Source: Loxodes magnus
Lineage: Eukaryota > Ciliophora > Karyorelictea > Loxodida > Loxodidae
Assembly: GCA_946699065.1 (NCBI GenBank)
Contig: CAMPDV010000016.1
Span: 124,001-188,000 of the forward strand
Direction: 5' to 3'
DNA: 64,000 nucleotides
Shown: piece after piece, positions 12,909 to 27,908 of the stretch
Layout of the letters: every line of letters begins with the position of its first letter
Position numbering within the stretch: position 1 is the stretch's first letter
The notes under the pieces: generated by a model
Databases searched by the model: none
Seen by the model: the letters and a program-made list of their open reading frames with translations, nothing else
What the model was told of the DNA's origin: nothing
Translations under genes and position numbers: made by a program

Positions 12909-14216
12909 ATGAACTTCAGAGATCGTAATGGTAAAAATTGATGTTCAGTTGGAAGATTTGCCTTCTTTTAATAGCATGAACAGAGTGAATACTCATTTAG
13001 GAATTCGTCTTAAAATTCTGTTCATTCAAACTCTTCAAAGTGTTCAGAATGGTCTAATTCTTTCCTTAAAGAAGTTAGTTTTAACGATGATATTGATAAT
13101 GATATTCGTAAGAACATTGAATGGAAGTATAATTAAAGCAAGATTAACAAGAACTATCAATTCCCTAGAACTCTTAAATCTGTACCGACTGAAGAGCATC
13201 CTTAAGATAACGAGATCAAATATAAAGTTTTTCATCTTCAGAGTAAAAATAAGACTTATCATCAAGCCTAGTTCGATGGTTTGTAATTAAGACCAAAATA
13301 AAATTAAAGTTTAATTAATGATAAAGATCAAAATACTTGGATATAAAGAAGAAACGAATAATCCTTCCAAAATAAAATCCAAAAAATGCCAAGTTTATAG
13401 TCCAAATCTTCTGCTAACTTAAACATTTCCAAGGCTTCTTCAAATGTTTCAGAGCAAAGCTTTATAAATGTAAAATAAAACAGCAGATCTATGAGGAGAT
13501 ATTAGAAGTATTTGAAGAACTTTCAAGAAGTTAAAAACAAATCAAATGACTAAACTTTTGTATAGGATTCAGAAACTTCTTTAGCAGACCATAACACATT
13601 TGAAAGCTTTTATCTGCCACCTAATACAACACATAATCTAATTAGCTAGAAACAAAAAGCTAACTCACGTTTTAATTAAATTGATTAAGAGGAAAAAATT
13701 ATTTCCAAACTTAAGAATCTGAGGAATTAGAATAATTAAGTTTAATTACAGAGACAAGAGTCTAAGAAGCAAAATGCTTTTATAGAAGCTTAACCAAAAT
13801 TATAGAAAAGAAACAAATAGTAAAAATCCTAAAAGGCTATTGTTCAAAATTAAAAACTTCCTGAAGGTATAAAGTTTACTCTTAGCAAGAAAGTAAGTCT
13901 AGAAGCTATCAATAATATACTCAAAAAGCATATCAAAATTTCTACTAATAACTAGCAGTTCCTAAATTAAGATAAATTGCAGCTTTTTTAAACTTCCAAG
14001 AACAGTTTATAAGAAAATGAAACTCCTAAATTTAACAACCCTTTCAAGCAAAAGAAATTAAAAGACTAAGGTTAAAAGATTTTTAATCCTAAAGAACATA
14101 TAAAGAACTGAAACTAAGCTGTCACTAAGTATTTAATGAAGTAAAGCAAACTTAAACACAACTAGACTTTGCCTAAAATAGAAAGTCTAGACTTGTTGAG
14201 TAAAAATAAGAACTAA
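12909..14216 (+). CDS. Hypothetical Q/K/N/S-rich protein
   Basis: Starting at ATG 12909, the chain has an N-terminal Ser/Asn/Cys-rich part (SSKCSEWSNSFLKEVSFNDD) and a long low-complexity body rich in Q, K, N and S, such as SAYS-poor but NISKASSNVSEQSF and QLQRQESKKQ. No domain is recognised. Two ends are possible. TGA at 14109-14111 would give 400 residues. Reading that TGA as Trp continues a coding-like tail (KYLMKQSKLKHNQTLPKIES) to TAA 14214-14216, giving 435 residues; the latter is preferred because composition stays coding-like until there. Confidence 0.65.
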
Positions 14217-14689
14217 AGTAATTGTTAATGTTAATTTTATTATACAAACTATACTTTTAATTTATATCTAATACACAAACCTTAACAATAGCTCATATGA
14301 GCCTCTTATTAATTAATTAGCACCTGTGGAGTATTAGCATTCTTAGCTTTCAACATTATATTTCTTAAATGATTCAAATAATAAAAATAGAAAGATGTTC
14401 GATTATCTAAGTTAATGGTTTTCAGTAATCAATTATTGTTTAGTAAAGACATAATTAGATATGTATGCTTTGCATTATACCCTATATACTTAAAAATTAA
14501 CCATGCTTAAGATTTTATAAATCTGTAGATAGCTTTCTTTTACCAAATACTTACTATACTCTATTTATTTAAGTAGTGCTATTAATTATAACTAGTAGGA
14601 GTATTAGTATGCTAGTTAATTAGCTTTAATATTAATTATTTTAGTAAGCTTTGTTTAAAAGAATTTTGTAAGGATATAATAAACCAATA
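14217..14689. other. Intergenic, no gene seen
   Basis: AT-rich spacer of about 470 bp between two same-strand genes. No motif recognised. Confidence 0.4.
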
Positions 14690-15589
14690 ATGGCATCTTT
14701 GCCCTTTGATACATATGGAGACAAAAATAGTAAGAAAATGATTATCTTTTTACATGGATGGCCTGATAACATTTAGCTATGGTCTGAATACGTTGAAAGA
14801 TACTCATAAAAGAATTTTGTTCTTTGCATTTCTTACCCTAACTTTGATAAAAGGCTAAAAACATACATGGGATGGAGTTTTGATAGAGTAATTGATTCTA
14901 TAAAATAAACGATTGATGAAGTAGATAGTAAATAGTAATATAAAAAGCTATTTGTTGTTCATGATTGGGGTGCTTACTTTGCCTTTTTATTAGATAAAAA
15001 ATACCCTGGAGTAGTTCAAGAGTTGGTTGCTTTTGATGTTTCTTATTCCTTTGAATAAAGCTTTAAAAACTTTATACTGACTATATCTTATTAATGGCTC
15101 TTGGCCATTACCTTTTTACTAGGATGGCCTCTTGGAGATTATTTGACTAAATTTTTTATAAAATCCTTTATAGTTAAAAAGGGTTATACTCCTAAAAACT
15201 TTGATCAAATCAACAGCTCTTTAAACTGGCCTTATTTACAAATCTGAGGAAAAACATTATTAGCTATCTTAATATTGTTAATTACCTTTTTCACACTGAA
15301 TTTGATGTATTGGCTTATAGTATTAGCAGTTGTTATTCTATACTCCTTCATTTTTTCTTTAGTGCCTAATACTTTAAAACAATATAGACGAACAAATTTA
15401 GATTTTATTTATGGAGCTAAAAAGCCAATGCTATTTCACAGTAGGAAGTGACTTGAAAGAGTCTAGTAGACAGAGAACTGCAAGGTTCTTGCGCTTCCAG
15501 GTGGTCATTGGGCGATGTTCAAGTTTACTGATAAAGTTTTCGAAGTAATTGATGAAAGACTTTCCAGGCTTTAAAAAGTAAATTCTTAA
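14690..15589 (+). CDS. Alpha/beta-hydrolase fold protein with internal membrane segment
   Basis: About 299 residues from ATG 14690. It opens with the oxyanion-region motif of the epoxide hydrolase/haloalkane dehalogenase-like group (MIIFLHGWPDN at ~17-27). The nucleophile elbow position reads LFVVHDWGAYFAF, with Asp as nucleophile (H-D-W-G-A), as in epoxide hydrolases and dehalogenases. A C-terminal LPGGHWAMF carries the catalytic His. Between them lies a strongly hydrophobic insert (LLAILILLITFFTLNLMYWLIVLAVVILY), suggesting membrane attachment. TAA at 15572 or 15587 is the natural end; if both are Gln, the frame reaches TGA at 15695 through a non-coding-like hydrophobic tail. Substrate unknown. 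Confidence 0.75.
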
Positions 15590-15842
15590 GACTTAATTAT
15601 CTACCAATTCATACTAATACTTCTTCTATCAAATATTCTATATATAACTCTTAGAGCTTTTCTTACTAAGTAATAGCTTCTTTGTAACACTAGATGAAAG
15701 AATCTTACTTGAGTATAGTAATAGTATAGCTATAAATAGTAGTCTAAATGCTATAGGATAAGCATTAGAAATTCTCTTCTCTACTCTCTTTGTTTTAGTT
15801 ACTTTTACCTGTATATCTTACTATTAAATTCCTGTTTTGATA

Positions 15843-16331
15843 ATGGCTGAAGAACTTTGTGATTATAGATAGTGAGATAAAAACGATTTACGAGAAAATC
15901 CACTTAAGTCTAACGGAGTTAAAAAAGAAAGCAATAGGTAAGATATTAGATATAAAGGTAATTAAGTTTATAGACCAAATTATAAAGGGAAATCTAATTA
16001 AAAGGCAATAATGATAGCATAACTACTTAAATCAAGTATAGTTAAGAAAGGGTAAACCTTTTATAATCCTATAATATGCTTATATGGCTTTAATCTTGTT
16101 AGAAAATAAGGCTTTAAATATCAATCTCTAGATGAAAGACTAAAAGGAATTATGAAGATAAAGAGAGAATCATTCAGAAGATACTTTTTATATTAAGCCT
16201 ATATAATTAGAATGCTCATCTCATTATAAGAAAAAAGAGAATCTCTTATTGAGTATCTAGCTCAATTTTTTATAATAGGCTTCAAAGGATGGTAGATTAT
16301 TAAACTTATTAAGTCCAAAAGAAAGTAATGA
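15843..16331 (+). CDS. Small basic hypothetical protein
   Basis: 162 residues from ATG 15843 to TGA 16329-16331, single exon. The N-terminus is acidic (MAEELCDYRQWDKNDL) and the rest is strongly basic, with YRPNYKGKSNQKAIMI, RLKGIMKIKRESFRRYF and a C-terminus GWQIIKLIKSKRKQ. There is no signal peptide and no recognised domain. Reading the terminal TGA as Trp would add about 12 coding-like residues (QFKKAIRKNTK) up to a TAA, so the end is open. It lies 254 bp after the hydrolase gene on the same strand. Confidence 0.6.
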
Positions 16332-17804
16332 CAATTCAAAAAAGCAATCAGAAAAAATACAAAATAAATGATTTCTATAGATACTTAAATATAGTTGGAA
16401 ATGAAAACTATCTCCCAGTTATGAAAATAATTAGCTATTTTATAGAAAAAATAGAAAAATAGTAAAGATTTTTAAATTTCTCCCTTATATGCATATTTCA
16501 TATTTTTAGTAATATAATAGCAAAAGCACTATTAACCATTGATAGAAGGAAATAAGAGACAACTTTGAAATATCAGAAGTGAGTAAGTTATCTAGCAGAT
16601 TATAAATAGTAAGAGACTTATATTGCGATAAGAACTTATTCAAATAGATATTTTTACTTATCATCTTAATATTAAATTCAATTGTAAGAAGAATGAAAGA
16701 TAAAATGCTCATTATAAAACTAGCACATTTAGGGAGTTAAATAAGCAAAGATGCTTATAAAGATTAATTAAGTATAAAATTAAGCTAAATTACTAGAATT
16801 TTGATGGCTATTTATCAAAGCTTCTACAGGATTAACAGTCAATCTATCATAGGTAAGGATATGCAACTATTTCAATACATTCTTTTAATCCTAATTTCAG
16901 CTTTAGCTTTAAAACTTTTACACTCAGGAATTGACACTCTCTCGATATAAATTAAGGAAAATTTATATAAACAAATAGTAATATTTAAGCTAAATAGAAT
17001 ATAAGCAAATATTAAATTTAAAAGAATCTAATTAATAAAGTATTAGTTTAACTACTATTTTTAAGTCAAGCATATCTAAGCTAATAAAGAATATCTCTGG
17101 GAAAGTAAACATGCACTCAGTATAAGTTCTTAATTAAAAGGCTAATAGTTTATCCCTATAGCAAATTAAGGTACTATAATTTAGTTATTTTGTCTAATTA
17201 AAATAATATCCCTCTAAGTATAATTAAAGTAGAAAGTAATCTAGAGCTAAACTTTTCTTGTAGGACTTAATTATTATAACAACACATGATGAGTTATATT
17301 TAGAAAACTAGTCGTAAATAAAAGGAAGGGATTGAAAATAGCTAATGTATTAAATACAAGAACATAAAGTAATTCTTATATATTAAAACTGCATAGCTGC
17401 TTAATTTAATAAAGAGAGAGGTTTAGCTTTATATTTTAGCTACTGTTATATCTTTCAAAATTAAACTAAGCTACTAAGTTTAATAAAAATAGCTTAAATA
17501 AATGTTAGCTCTTCTTCTGCAAATATGTTAGCAGCAAATAAATAATAAGTTTAAAATTGGTTGAGCAAATTTATGAATAATTCAGGGATATAAATATGAT
17601 TTTTCTACTGTTTATAGAATCATAATGATTAACTTGCTTAAGCTAAGAGATACTTTTATAATTAATATTAGTTAGCCTAAGATTGAAATAGATTAATGGC
17701 TAGCTATTTCAAAGTTGCATACGACTCCTTTTAAATTTAAAATAGGAGAAGCAGATATAAAGGTTTTTATAATTAAGTCTAAATTTATTAATTTCATTCT
17801 TCTC
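16332..17804. other. Intergenic, no gene seen
   Basis: About 1.5 kb between convergent genes. AT-rich, with no frame of coding composition and no RNA gene recognised. Confidence 0.4.
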
Positions 17805-19486
<1,682 letters not shown>

Positions 19487-20117
19487 TTTATTAAATATAA
19501 AATAACAAAATTACCATAAACCTTGCTATCATCTACCTATAGCCTCCATTAGCTCTACTAGCAAAGCTGCAAGCTAAGGTAACTATAGAAATAGCCATTT
19601 TAACTTATAAATAATCCAATTACAAGCTGAGTTAATGACTATGCAATGAAATTCCTTAATGGACTTGCTTTCAATTGTAGTTACTTTAATAACATTTTTA
19701 AGGTAAAGTAATTATTGAATCTGTAATATTCAAATCAGATTAATATCTGCTATTATTGAATGATTCTAGCCTATTTATTATATAGATGTGAAGCTTTTTA
19801 TAAAAAGGAAAGGAATTGCATCTAATTGACTTAAAATATGAACCTATAGTTAATTAATTGATTAGAACTTTACTATTAAGGATACTCATTTAATTAAAGC
19901 TTCTGCATAATACACTTTAAGCTAAGAAAAGAAGATAAAATCGAATCTTACTCAACTTTTACATTTATTGCTGACTGGTTTGATATGTAAGACAAGCCTC
20001 TGAATGAATATATAATTAGTAAGAATTAGAAGCAGGAAGATTAAAGAAATTAAGTGATGAATGTTATTTTAAATTAACTTTTTAATATTTGATTTCTTAT
20101 TTCAACTAACCATTTAG
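19487..20117. other. Intergenic, divergent promoters expected
   Basis: 630 bp between divergently transcribed genes. AT-rich; no motif singled out. Confidence 0.4.
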
Positions 20118-21421
20118 ATGCTTTGCTTAAGTGATATTGTAGTTAATTGTCCATTTAAGTATTTATTTTAGTTGGTTCGTTATAGTCAAAGTATTTATTA
20201 CTAGAAAGTCAAGCTTCAATAAAATGTTTTGCTATATTTGTGCATTAAAACCAATACAAAAACCAAGAACGTTTATGAAAGAGAAGCTTTAACTCATTTA
20301 GAGCTTGCTGTGATGTAGTTTACAGTGAAGTTAATGACTGAAAATGAATATTTATTAGTAAAGAGCTTAATATAGTATCAAATTGCTTCAAGAAGGGTTT
20401 TTTACCACTTCATCAGAACAGGATAGAAAACCAGAAACACATATTCTCCCCACGTCTTCTTCAACTTAATGCTCTTCTTAATAAAAATAACCAGAACTAT
20501 CTAATAGATTGAAGAACTTATAAAAAATACTAACTCCTACAAATTAAAATAAAGTGGATCTCTTCCATCAAAAGACAAGTAAGAACTGAGATAAAAATTC
20601 AGAACAGAAACGTTAACACAGCTCTCAACATCTCCATTGAAAAACTGAAAAAAGAGACCACTCAACTGAATCGATAAAAATAATAACGTAAAAATAAAAA
20701 TAAACGAAGAAGGTAAAGTACGATAATTCAATATAGATCTGCTTACTTTTGATTTAGACAATACGGAAATAGAATAAATGGACTCTTAGTAGATGAAGCA
20801 GCTGATTTATCAACTTATTAGAAATATAAAAAAACTCGAAGAGGAATCAAACTCCCAGAAAGACGAGATGTTTGTATTAAGTCAGGATTTGATAAATCAT
20901 GGAGATGATGACGAAGTCCAAGACAAAAGAGCTAAAGTCGGAGTTTATAAGCAAATTGCAAGTTTAGAGAATGATATTTTAATAACGCAAGAGCAAGGCG
21001 AGAAAAACTGAGTAAAATTAGATTCTAGACTAAATTAATAGAAGAAAATCTATAGAAGCCTTCATAAGGAACTCCAAAGGAAATAGGGAAACAAGAAAAA
21101 ACATTCCTAGAATAAGAAAAAGATGCTACATTTGCAACAGCACTTGACATTTATGACGCAAATATCCCCAATAGAAAAAAATAAGAATGAATATCTGGAG
21201 AAATGTTAACTAATAGCAACTGAAGTTACGAGTGACGGAATTTTTTTATTGGGAAATGGGAAAATCTGGAAAAAAAATTCTCAACTCAGACTATATAAAA
21301 GGGAGAAGTCAAGGAAAAACTGCAATACAAGGACAGAACATGCAGGAACGGAGATTTTATACATTTAAAACTTCAATTAAGCCGGAAGCGAACAGTTATT
21401 TTAATGATTAATGATTAATGA
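20118..21421 (+). CDS. Hypothetical coiled-coil protein, one 17-nt intron
   Basis: About 428 residues from ATG 20118 to TGA 21419-21421 after removing the intron at 21012-21028. The N-terminal third is mixed hydrophobic and basic (NVYEREALTHLELAVMQFTV, EYLLVKSLIQYQIASRRVF). The middle has an acidic-Leu stretch (NIDLLTFDLDNTEIEQM) leading into a coiled coil (LIYQLIRNIKKLEEESNSQK, YKQIASLENDIL). The C-terminal part is Lys/Glu-rich, with several Trp encoded by TGA. No domain recognised. Downstream of the intron a second frame is also coding-like (VTSDGIFLLGNGKIW), so a further small intron or a different C-terminus cannot be excluded. The gene ends inside a short direct repeat of AATGATT units. 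Confidence 0.6.
21012..21028 (+). other. 17-nt intron
   Basis: GTAAAATTAGATTCTAG. Splicing moves the reader from the coiled-coil frame (...TQEQGEKN) into TKLIEENLQKPSQG..., which stays coding-like for some 120 residues and ends at TGA. Confidence 0.55.
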
Positions 21422-22190
21422 TTAACTAGTAAAAGAGCTTAATAATTAATCTCTCTGTTCCACTAAGATTAAAGCTCAAAAAGCAAAATACTAATTTTTT
21501 AAAGCAAATTATAAGTTTTATTGTAGTTCTTTTACTTATAGTTAGTATTTATCCAGATAAGCAATTAATTTATAAGTAAAAATAAATTATTTATCTAAGA
21601 GAGTAGAAATGAGTGATGCTTTATGATTATAGTTAAATCATATTCTTATTTAAAGCTGGCATTGTAATAGAAGCATTTTAAAAAGGATCTACCTTCAAGT
21701 GATTTGATTGCTTTTACTAGTATAATATTATTTAAATTAATAGCCTTATTCTAACTGTAAGTATAACAATCCTAATTAATTTTCATATCAGCCAGTTAAA
21801 GCTATTCTATATGCTTATATAACAATGCTATAACACTTGCTATTTTATTAAATCATTAATAGTTTTTTATTCTTTTAGGAGTAAAACAAGCAAGTTCATC
21901 TTAGATAATTTTATATTCGCAAAATGAAGAAAAAACTGCTATGAAAAAGGAAATTCAATTAATGATTTTCAATCTAAGATTTTAAATACTTTATATGATA
22001 GTTTGAAAATACCTTGCTTGTAATTAAAGGCATTGAGAAATTAGTTCTGTAAAACTATTTATAATTAAAGCGTTAACTACTATGCAAAATTACCAAGCAA
22101 GTATTAACTGGAATCAACTTTAATTAGATTTCGATGGAGTAAAAAAAGTTTTAGCAAACATGTATAATTAAGGAGTTTAAGTGTCTTTAT
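21422..22190. other. Intergenic, no gene seen
   Basis: AT-rich spacer between convergent genes; no feature recognised. Confidence 0.4.
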
Positions 22191-22661
22191 TCACAAAATA
22201 ACTGGAATCATAAGCAACCCAATTACAAAGTAAAAGACTGTCATCTTGAAATCAGTTCTTTGTCTAATTTCTTTGAATTTTTAAACTTCAATCTCCTTTC
22301 TAAATTCCTTCCATGTGAGACCACTTAATGAATCTATTGAACACTCGCTACATTCTGAAATTTTATCTAAGCCTAACGGAGTCAATCCTCTTGTGAGCAG
22401 TATAGACATTTCAGGATTCTTTCTATTGAGATTTTCTTCAAAGCGCTCAATCTATTACATAATTTAAGCCCTAAGAGTAGGATCATTACAAGTCTTAGAT
22501 CTTCTTTTATTTTATCCTTTTTTATCCTTTTCTTGCTTATTTTTAATGTTATTAATCCTTTTCTATATATAAGATTTCTTCTCCTTCCCATCTATTGATA
22601 CCTTTACTTACTTCTAGCCCTCATTCTAGTGTTTTCCTATGAGATTTGCATTCCAAAACAT
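22191..22661 (-). CDS. Tail-anchored hypothetical protein
   Basis: 156 residues, ATG at 22661, TGA at 22191-22193, single exon. After MFWNANLIGKHQN comes a Lys/Gln/Asn-rich basic region, then an alpha-helical part (QIMQQIERFEENLNRKNPEM), a small Cys/Ser patch (ECSECSIDSLSG) and LTWKEFRKEIEVQKFKEI. The last ~15 residues (VFYFVIGLLMIPVIL) are one hydrophobic segment ending at the stop, the layout of a tail-anchored membrane protein with a cytosolic N-terminus, as in SNAREs and some ER proteins. No SNARE heptad pattern is evident. Family unknown. Confidence 0.7.
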
Positions 22662-25137
22662 TTTTTATAATTAAGTCTTAACAGAATTTATTTGATAATT
22701 AATCAAAAACACCTAGTAAAATTTAATCTTATTGGATATACCAAAATCAATTAGCACAGATTATTTCCATAAAGCTAGTAAAAAATACGTAGTTAATGAT
22801 ATAAGCTGATTGATTCTATTAGCTATAAAAATAATACTTCGTATATTATAATTTCATACTAAATGCTAATAGTTATTAATGAGGCTAAGAGGGCTATTAA
22901 TCAATCTAAATAGCAGAAGTATTTTAACATAAGTAATTTAATTCCAAACTAGCTCTTCTATATACCTTTCGTTTATAATACTATTAGATCCTTCTTTTGC
23001 TTCTTTCTTAGATATTTGATGCTTTAGTGCTTTTATCTAAAATGACTATTTTAATTATAAACCCTACTTCTAGCTCTATTTTAAAGCTATTTCTTATATT
23101 AAATTTACGTGATAAATTTAGATTAGCATCTTTTATATCTCATTATAGAGGTAAGTCTACAGAAGAATAGTCTGTAGCTATTAAAGTTAAATTAGCCTGT
23201 AAATTTTAAGTTGGTTTATCAAAAGCAAAAAGGAGATAAGAAAGGATTAAAATATCGCTATCAAGTAGAAGAGAATAAAAGTCCCTAGAACCATATTTCT
23301 ATACTCTACTTACTTTCTTCTTTTCTAAGTAAAATTTGAGTTTAACCAACTATCAGTCTAAGTACTTTAAAATTTGGATCAGCTAAAGTATCCTATTATA
23401 AATGCTCCAGAATATATATAAGCTCTTATACAAGTAATTAGAAATTAAAGCTTATAAGGCTTAGATTTTATGAAGATAGTATCAAACTTGCATTAATTTT
23501 AAGCGCTAATAAAGCTTTTTATAGAGTTATAATATAAGAGGTTTAAAAGAAAAATTTAGTTATTCTAATACACTTATTTAACTAGCAAATTTGACTCTAA
23601 ATATATACTGAATGATTTTTAATTTGAAGCAATTGATTTGATTATAAAAGAGATCTAATACCAAATCACTATCTTAGATTATTCTAGAAGAAATCACTTT
23701 TTAATTTAGCTACATCATGACTTTTTGGCTTAATTAAACCAGAATATCCATAGCTATTACAGTCATAGATATTTAATAGTTTTCAATAAGTTTAAAAAGG
23801 TATTTCTAATCAGTTTAACTGATAGATTAAATCAATTCTTATTTACTAGTACGCATTCCCAACTATTAAAGGCTTTATATCTTGTAGATGCTTTAACTTA
23901 ACATTATAATTACTATCTGATTTGCTTTAAAAAGCTGCTCTTATATTAAAAAGCTTTATCCTTTAATTTCTCTTCATAAAAAGCAAGAAATCTTAATGTT
24001 AATTAAACTTTAGCTTATTTCACCTCTATTTAAGTTTTCCAAATTTCACTTATAGACTAGCAGATTGACTTCTCTAAGTAGAATGTTCAAGTGATTTAAT
24101 GGAAATATGATCTATTACTGAAATTATTATTTATCCTTGCTCTATTTATAATAGGAATATACCTATTTATTAAGGTGTTAAATAGACGCGAAATGGTTTA
24201 TTAGTTAGGCTTAGATTATAATAGCAGCTATGATAAAATAATAATGATAACTTTTTAGAGATTAATTCATGATACAAATAAGCATTATAAAAGGGATTGA
24301 TAGTAAGCTAATCTTTTATATGGCACCAGACTTATCAAAGTCCAGAATATATTGACTGAAGTTATATGCACTAGTAGCTCCTTATCCTTTATTGTAATAT
24401 TCATCTCTAACTTTTATTTTTATCTGTCTAAAATTCAGAAATTGATGCTACTTCTATTCGGCTTTTAATCCCTAAAAAATCAAAATTGTAATAGATAAAA
24501 TCACTTTATGAGAATGTTTGGTAAATAGCTTTGATGAATAAGATCTAAAGTAAGAAGTATATAAAGCTAGTTAATTGTAATAAGCCGTTAGCTTAGGTAT
24601 TTATTCGTAAAGCTTTATTTAGTGATATTAACCCTATTGTATTATAGCTATCTAATCATTGTATATAAGCATTTCAGCATCATGACTACATTAAATCTTC
24701 TTTTTACATATAATAATGCTAACTTCAATAATGCTTCTAGCAAAAATTATAGAACTTAGTCAAGCATTCAACATGAAAAATAATAAAATGAAATGCCTCA
24801 TTAATAAGAGGAATAGAACTAAGATTGTAGTGATTATATAAGTAAATAAAGATATCAGTGGCTATAGAGGAAGATACTTAAAAGTATTAATCAAACTATC
24901 TCTCTTAGAAACAAATGCTACTCATACTTTCTTTAATTATACTATACTTTTGTCTAAATAGTCACATAAACTACCAACTAGTTCTGCTTTCTCTAAATTT
25001 CTTTGCTTTTGAACAATTTTTAAAGATTTTTGATAATAAGCTTTATAGACAAAGCTAGCTGGTAATAGAGAGTTTTAGACAGTATCTTTATTAGTTAGTT
25101 ATTGTAAAAAATAAATATAAGAATTTTTAGTAAAAAA
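22662..25137. other. Intergenic, no gene seen
   Basis: About 2.5 kb, AT-rich, between two minus-strand genes. No coding frame or RNA gene recognised. Confidence 0.45.
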
Positions 25138-25695
25138 TCAATTGTAATATCCTTGATTAGGTGATGCTCTTCCAGGCTATCTTCCAAACTGGGGATCTTA
25201 GAATTATTACTACTGTCCGAAATTTTACTACTAGAAGTTCTGTTATTGGGGCTATTATTGGGGCTATTATTGAGGTTCATTACTTTTTGGGATTTTTGCT
25301 GCAAGCTATTTGGTAAGATCAGTTGCGTCTTGGTAAGCAATCATCAAAGAAGTTTTCTCACTAAGTCCAACAAGTACCATAGCACCTATTTTTCCAATAA
25401 ATCCTAATACAGACATCATCATAGTAAAGTGATGTACTCCTTGTTCCCATTTTCCATATTCATCTTATCTTCCAAAGTAAGATCCCCAATAAAATAGCCA
25501 AACTAAATCAACTATCAGGGTAATAGTTAAGAGTAAGAAAAGTTTAAATCTCACTGTTCTTTCAGTCTGTTGCCACACAAACCAAGAAAACACAAACAAA
25601 GGTAGATTGAAATCAGGACGTGAAAGACAAGAAAATAAAGCAATTACTGCACATCCCAAGAATAGCTTGGGGGCAATTGTCTCAGTATCGACCAT
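25138..25695 (-). CDS. Four-TM membrane protein with Gln-rich tail (paralogue of 1974-2599)
   Basis: 185 residues, single exon, ATG 25695, TGA 25138-25140. Hydrophobic segments: LFLGCAVIALFSCL, FVFSWFVWQQ, LFLLLTITLIVDLVWLFYW and MMMSVLGFIGKIGAMVLVG, the last preceded by KWEQGVHHF. The tail has a 12-bp tandem repeat encoding PQQQ three times, then QNFQQQNFGQQQQF; nearly all of its Gln codons are TAA/TAG, so this tail is invisible to a standard-code reading. It is clearly related to the protein at 1974-2599 through FSCLxRxDFN and WEQ-x-x-H. The topology resembles AGTRAP-type four-TM proteins; function unknown. Confidence 0.8.
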
Positions 25696-27908
25696 TTTAA
25701 ATATGGTTTTAAATAATAATTTAATTTAATTTTAGCTTTCATATTTCCAGCTCTATTCTCTATATCAATTCATAATTTAAATCTACATTAGAATTATTCA
25801 AGTTCAGGATAAGAGGAATAATATTAAGACATATCTAAAATATAAGGGATTCCAACAATTTTGCTATAGAGAAATAGATCCTTTACATCAATGCTAGATA
25901 GGTTTTAAACTGCATTATTTATTAAAGCAAACTTAAACCTAATTATCAGATTTATGCTTCTAAATCCGTTAGCTTTTAAAGCTATTTGATTAATAAATTA
26001 CTAAGGATAAATAAAAGGAAGCAAAGTGTTTAAAACGAGAAAGTAAGAATAAAGTAACTTTAATAGGTTATTAATACAAGTCTAAAGGAAAGCCAATTTA
26101 TAGATCTAATTGTAATGCATTTAGGAATTAAATCGATAATGAGTTAAAATAGCCAATGCTTATTACGATATAACTAAAAGCTAGCTTTAAAGGTTATCAC
26201 AAACACTGTATTATTAGTATTAAAATTAAACGTTTTTTAAAAATAAATAGTTAACTAAAATCTATTAAAGACTTAAAAATATAAAACTGATTAATATAAT
26301 TTTGATCCAATCTATTTCCAGAGGATCATATCACTAAGGTCCTATAAAAAGACTTAAATATCAATTAAGAAAGAAAGTTTATTCACTATTTCTTATAAAG
26401 TTAATAGGATTAAAAAATGAGATATACATGTTCCAGTTTTATTTTTTTACCTATTAAATAGCCTCAATTTACTTAATCAAATTTAGCTTGGTATAACTAT
26501 ATATAAAAATACAGTCAACATAATATTGTTTGATACTTAATTCTTTTTAACTACTTAAAGCCTGCTATTCATAAAATATCTTAATAAAGACCACGTTCTC
26601 TTTTTATTTCAGTCGTTCTATTTTCCAAACTTAATTTCTAAACTTAGTAATTTAGTTGAGTAAATTTAGCATTTAAATAAAGAGCAAAACTTTTAGCTCT
26701 ATTTACTTACTTTATTTCCTTTGCTATAAGAAATATATTTAGACTAATAAAGTAAAACAGCAGTCACTAATAGCCTCTTATTCACTAGATCAAACCACCA
26801 ACTCAACTATCTTTTTGGTTATTTAGCAACAGTTTTTTTGCCTTACATTTAAGTGTCAACTTGCCAAAGAAAATTTCAGAGTAATTAGATATTAAACTTA
26901 TGAAGCAACTAAAAATAATATAGAATAACTATAGCGAAATCTATTAACTCTGTCATAAATAAGTTAGTTATTAGCTAGTTGTACTTAATATCAATTGCTA
27001 AAAAGTGCTTAATATTATTAATATTAGGGAGAGATAAATAAACGTCTTTACAAACAAAGTATTCAGCTTTAAGCTAGAAAACAAGATAATATTCAATTAA
27101 TTATACAATAAAAGCTTTATAAGTAGCAGCATCTATTAAATATAAGGATGGAAATTTTGAAACTATAAAGACTAATTTGCATTTAAGTAAGCATAATAAA
27201 ACAAACTTGCTGAAGTAACTAAGAATGAGAAACTTAGAAAAGGTATTAGAAGTAATAAATATTTAGCTATTAATATAAAAACTAGCTAACTATAGTTAAA
27301 TTAAACAAATATTTTCATCATTTGTACAATCTTCCTAGTCAACCTAGTTTATCTATATAGCTTTTTACATATTTCTATTATCTTTTTAGCTCATTCAATT
27401 ATATGTCATTTTGATAATATTGTAAGTTTAAATTTTTCCCTTTTTTAGTGGCAGATAGAAAATAAAGTTGAGCAAAGTAATAGATAATAATTATAGTGAA
27501 AGCGCTATTACTTATAGCTAATGACTTAATGAGCTAAGAGAGTAATTCTATAGAAGCAAATATTGATTTAGCTTTCAATAATTACTAATTGAGGCTTTAA
27601 TTTCAAGCATACTAAATGTATTATCTTATTATAATAAAGCTTTTTTAATATTTACCTTCAAAATTTAGTTTGAAAAGGGATTATTATACTTATTAGCCAT
27701 AATCTATTACCTCTTTAGTCTGATTCTATCTATAATATTTCTTACTTTTTACTTTTATTATATCAATTCATTATGCTGTTTAAGCTTTAAATAATAAAAA
27801 AGGAGAAGTTATAGACATGCTGAACTAAGTAGATCTAGCATAGTGTAAGTAAGTAAAGATTAGAATGGATGAGTATTAAATTATGGATAATAAATGTTGA
27901 TTAGATGC
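25696..27908. other. Intergenic, no gene seen
   Basis: 2.2 kb, AT-rich, between two minus-strand genes; nothing recognised. Confidence 0.45.

Noticed and set aside
13044-13265. Standard-code open frame on the minus strand
   Set aside because: It is antisense to the Q/K/N-rich gene at 12909-14216, whose composition is better coding evidence.
21400-21424. Short AATGATT direct repeats as a possible element boundary
   Set aside because: Only three to four 7-bp units across a gene end; too short and common in AT-rich DNA to support a mobile element.
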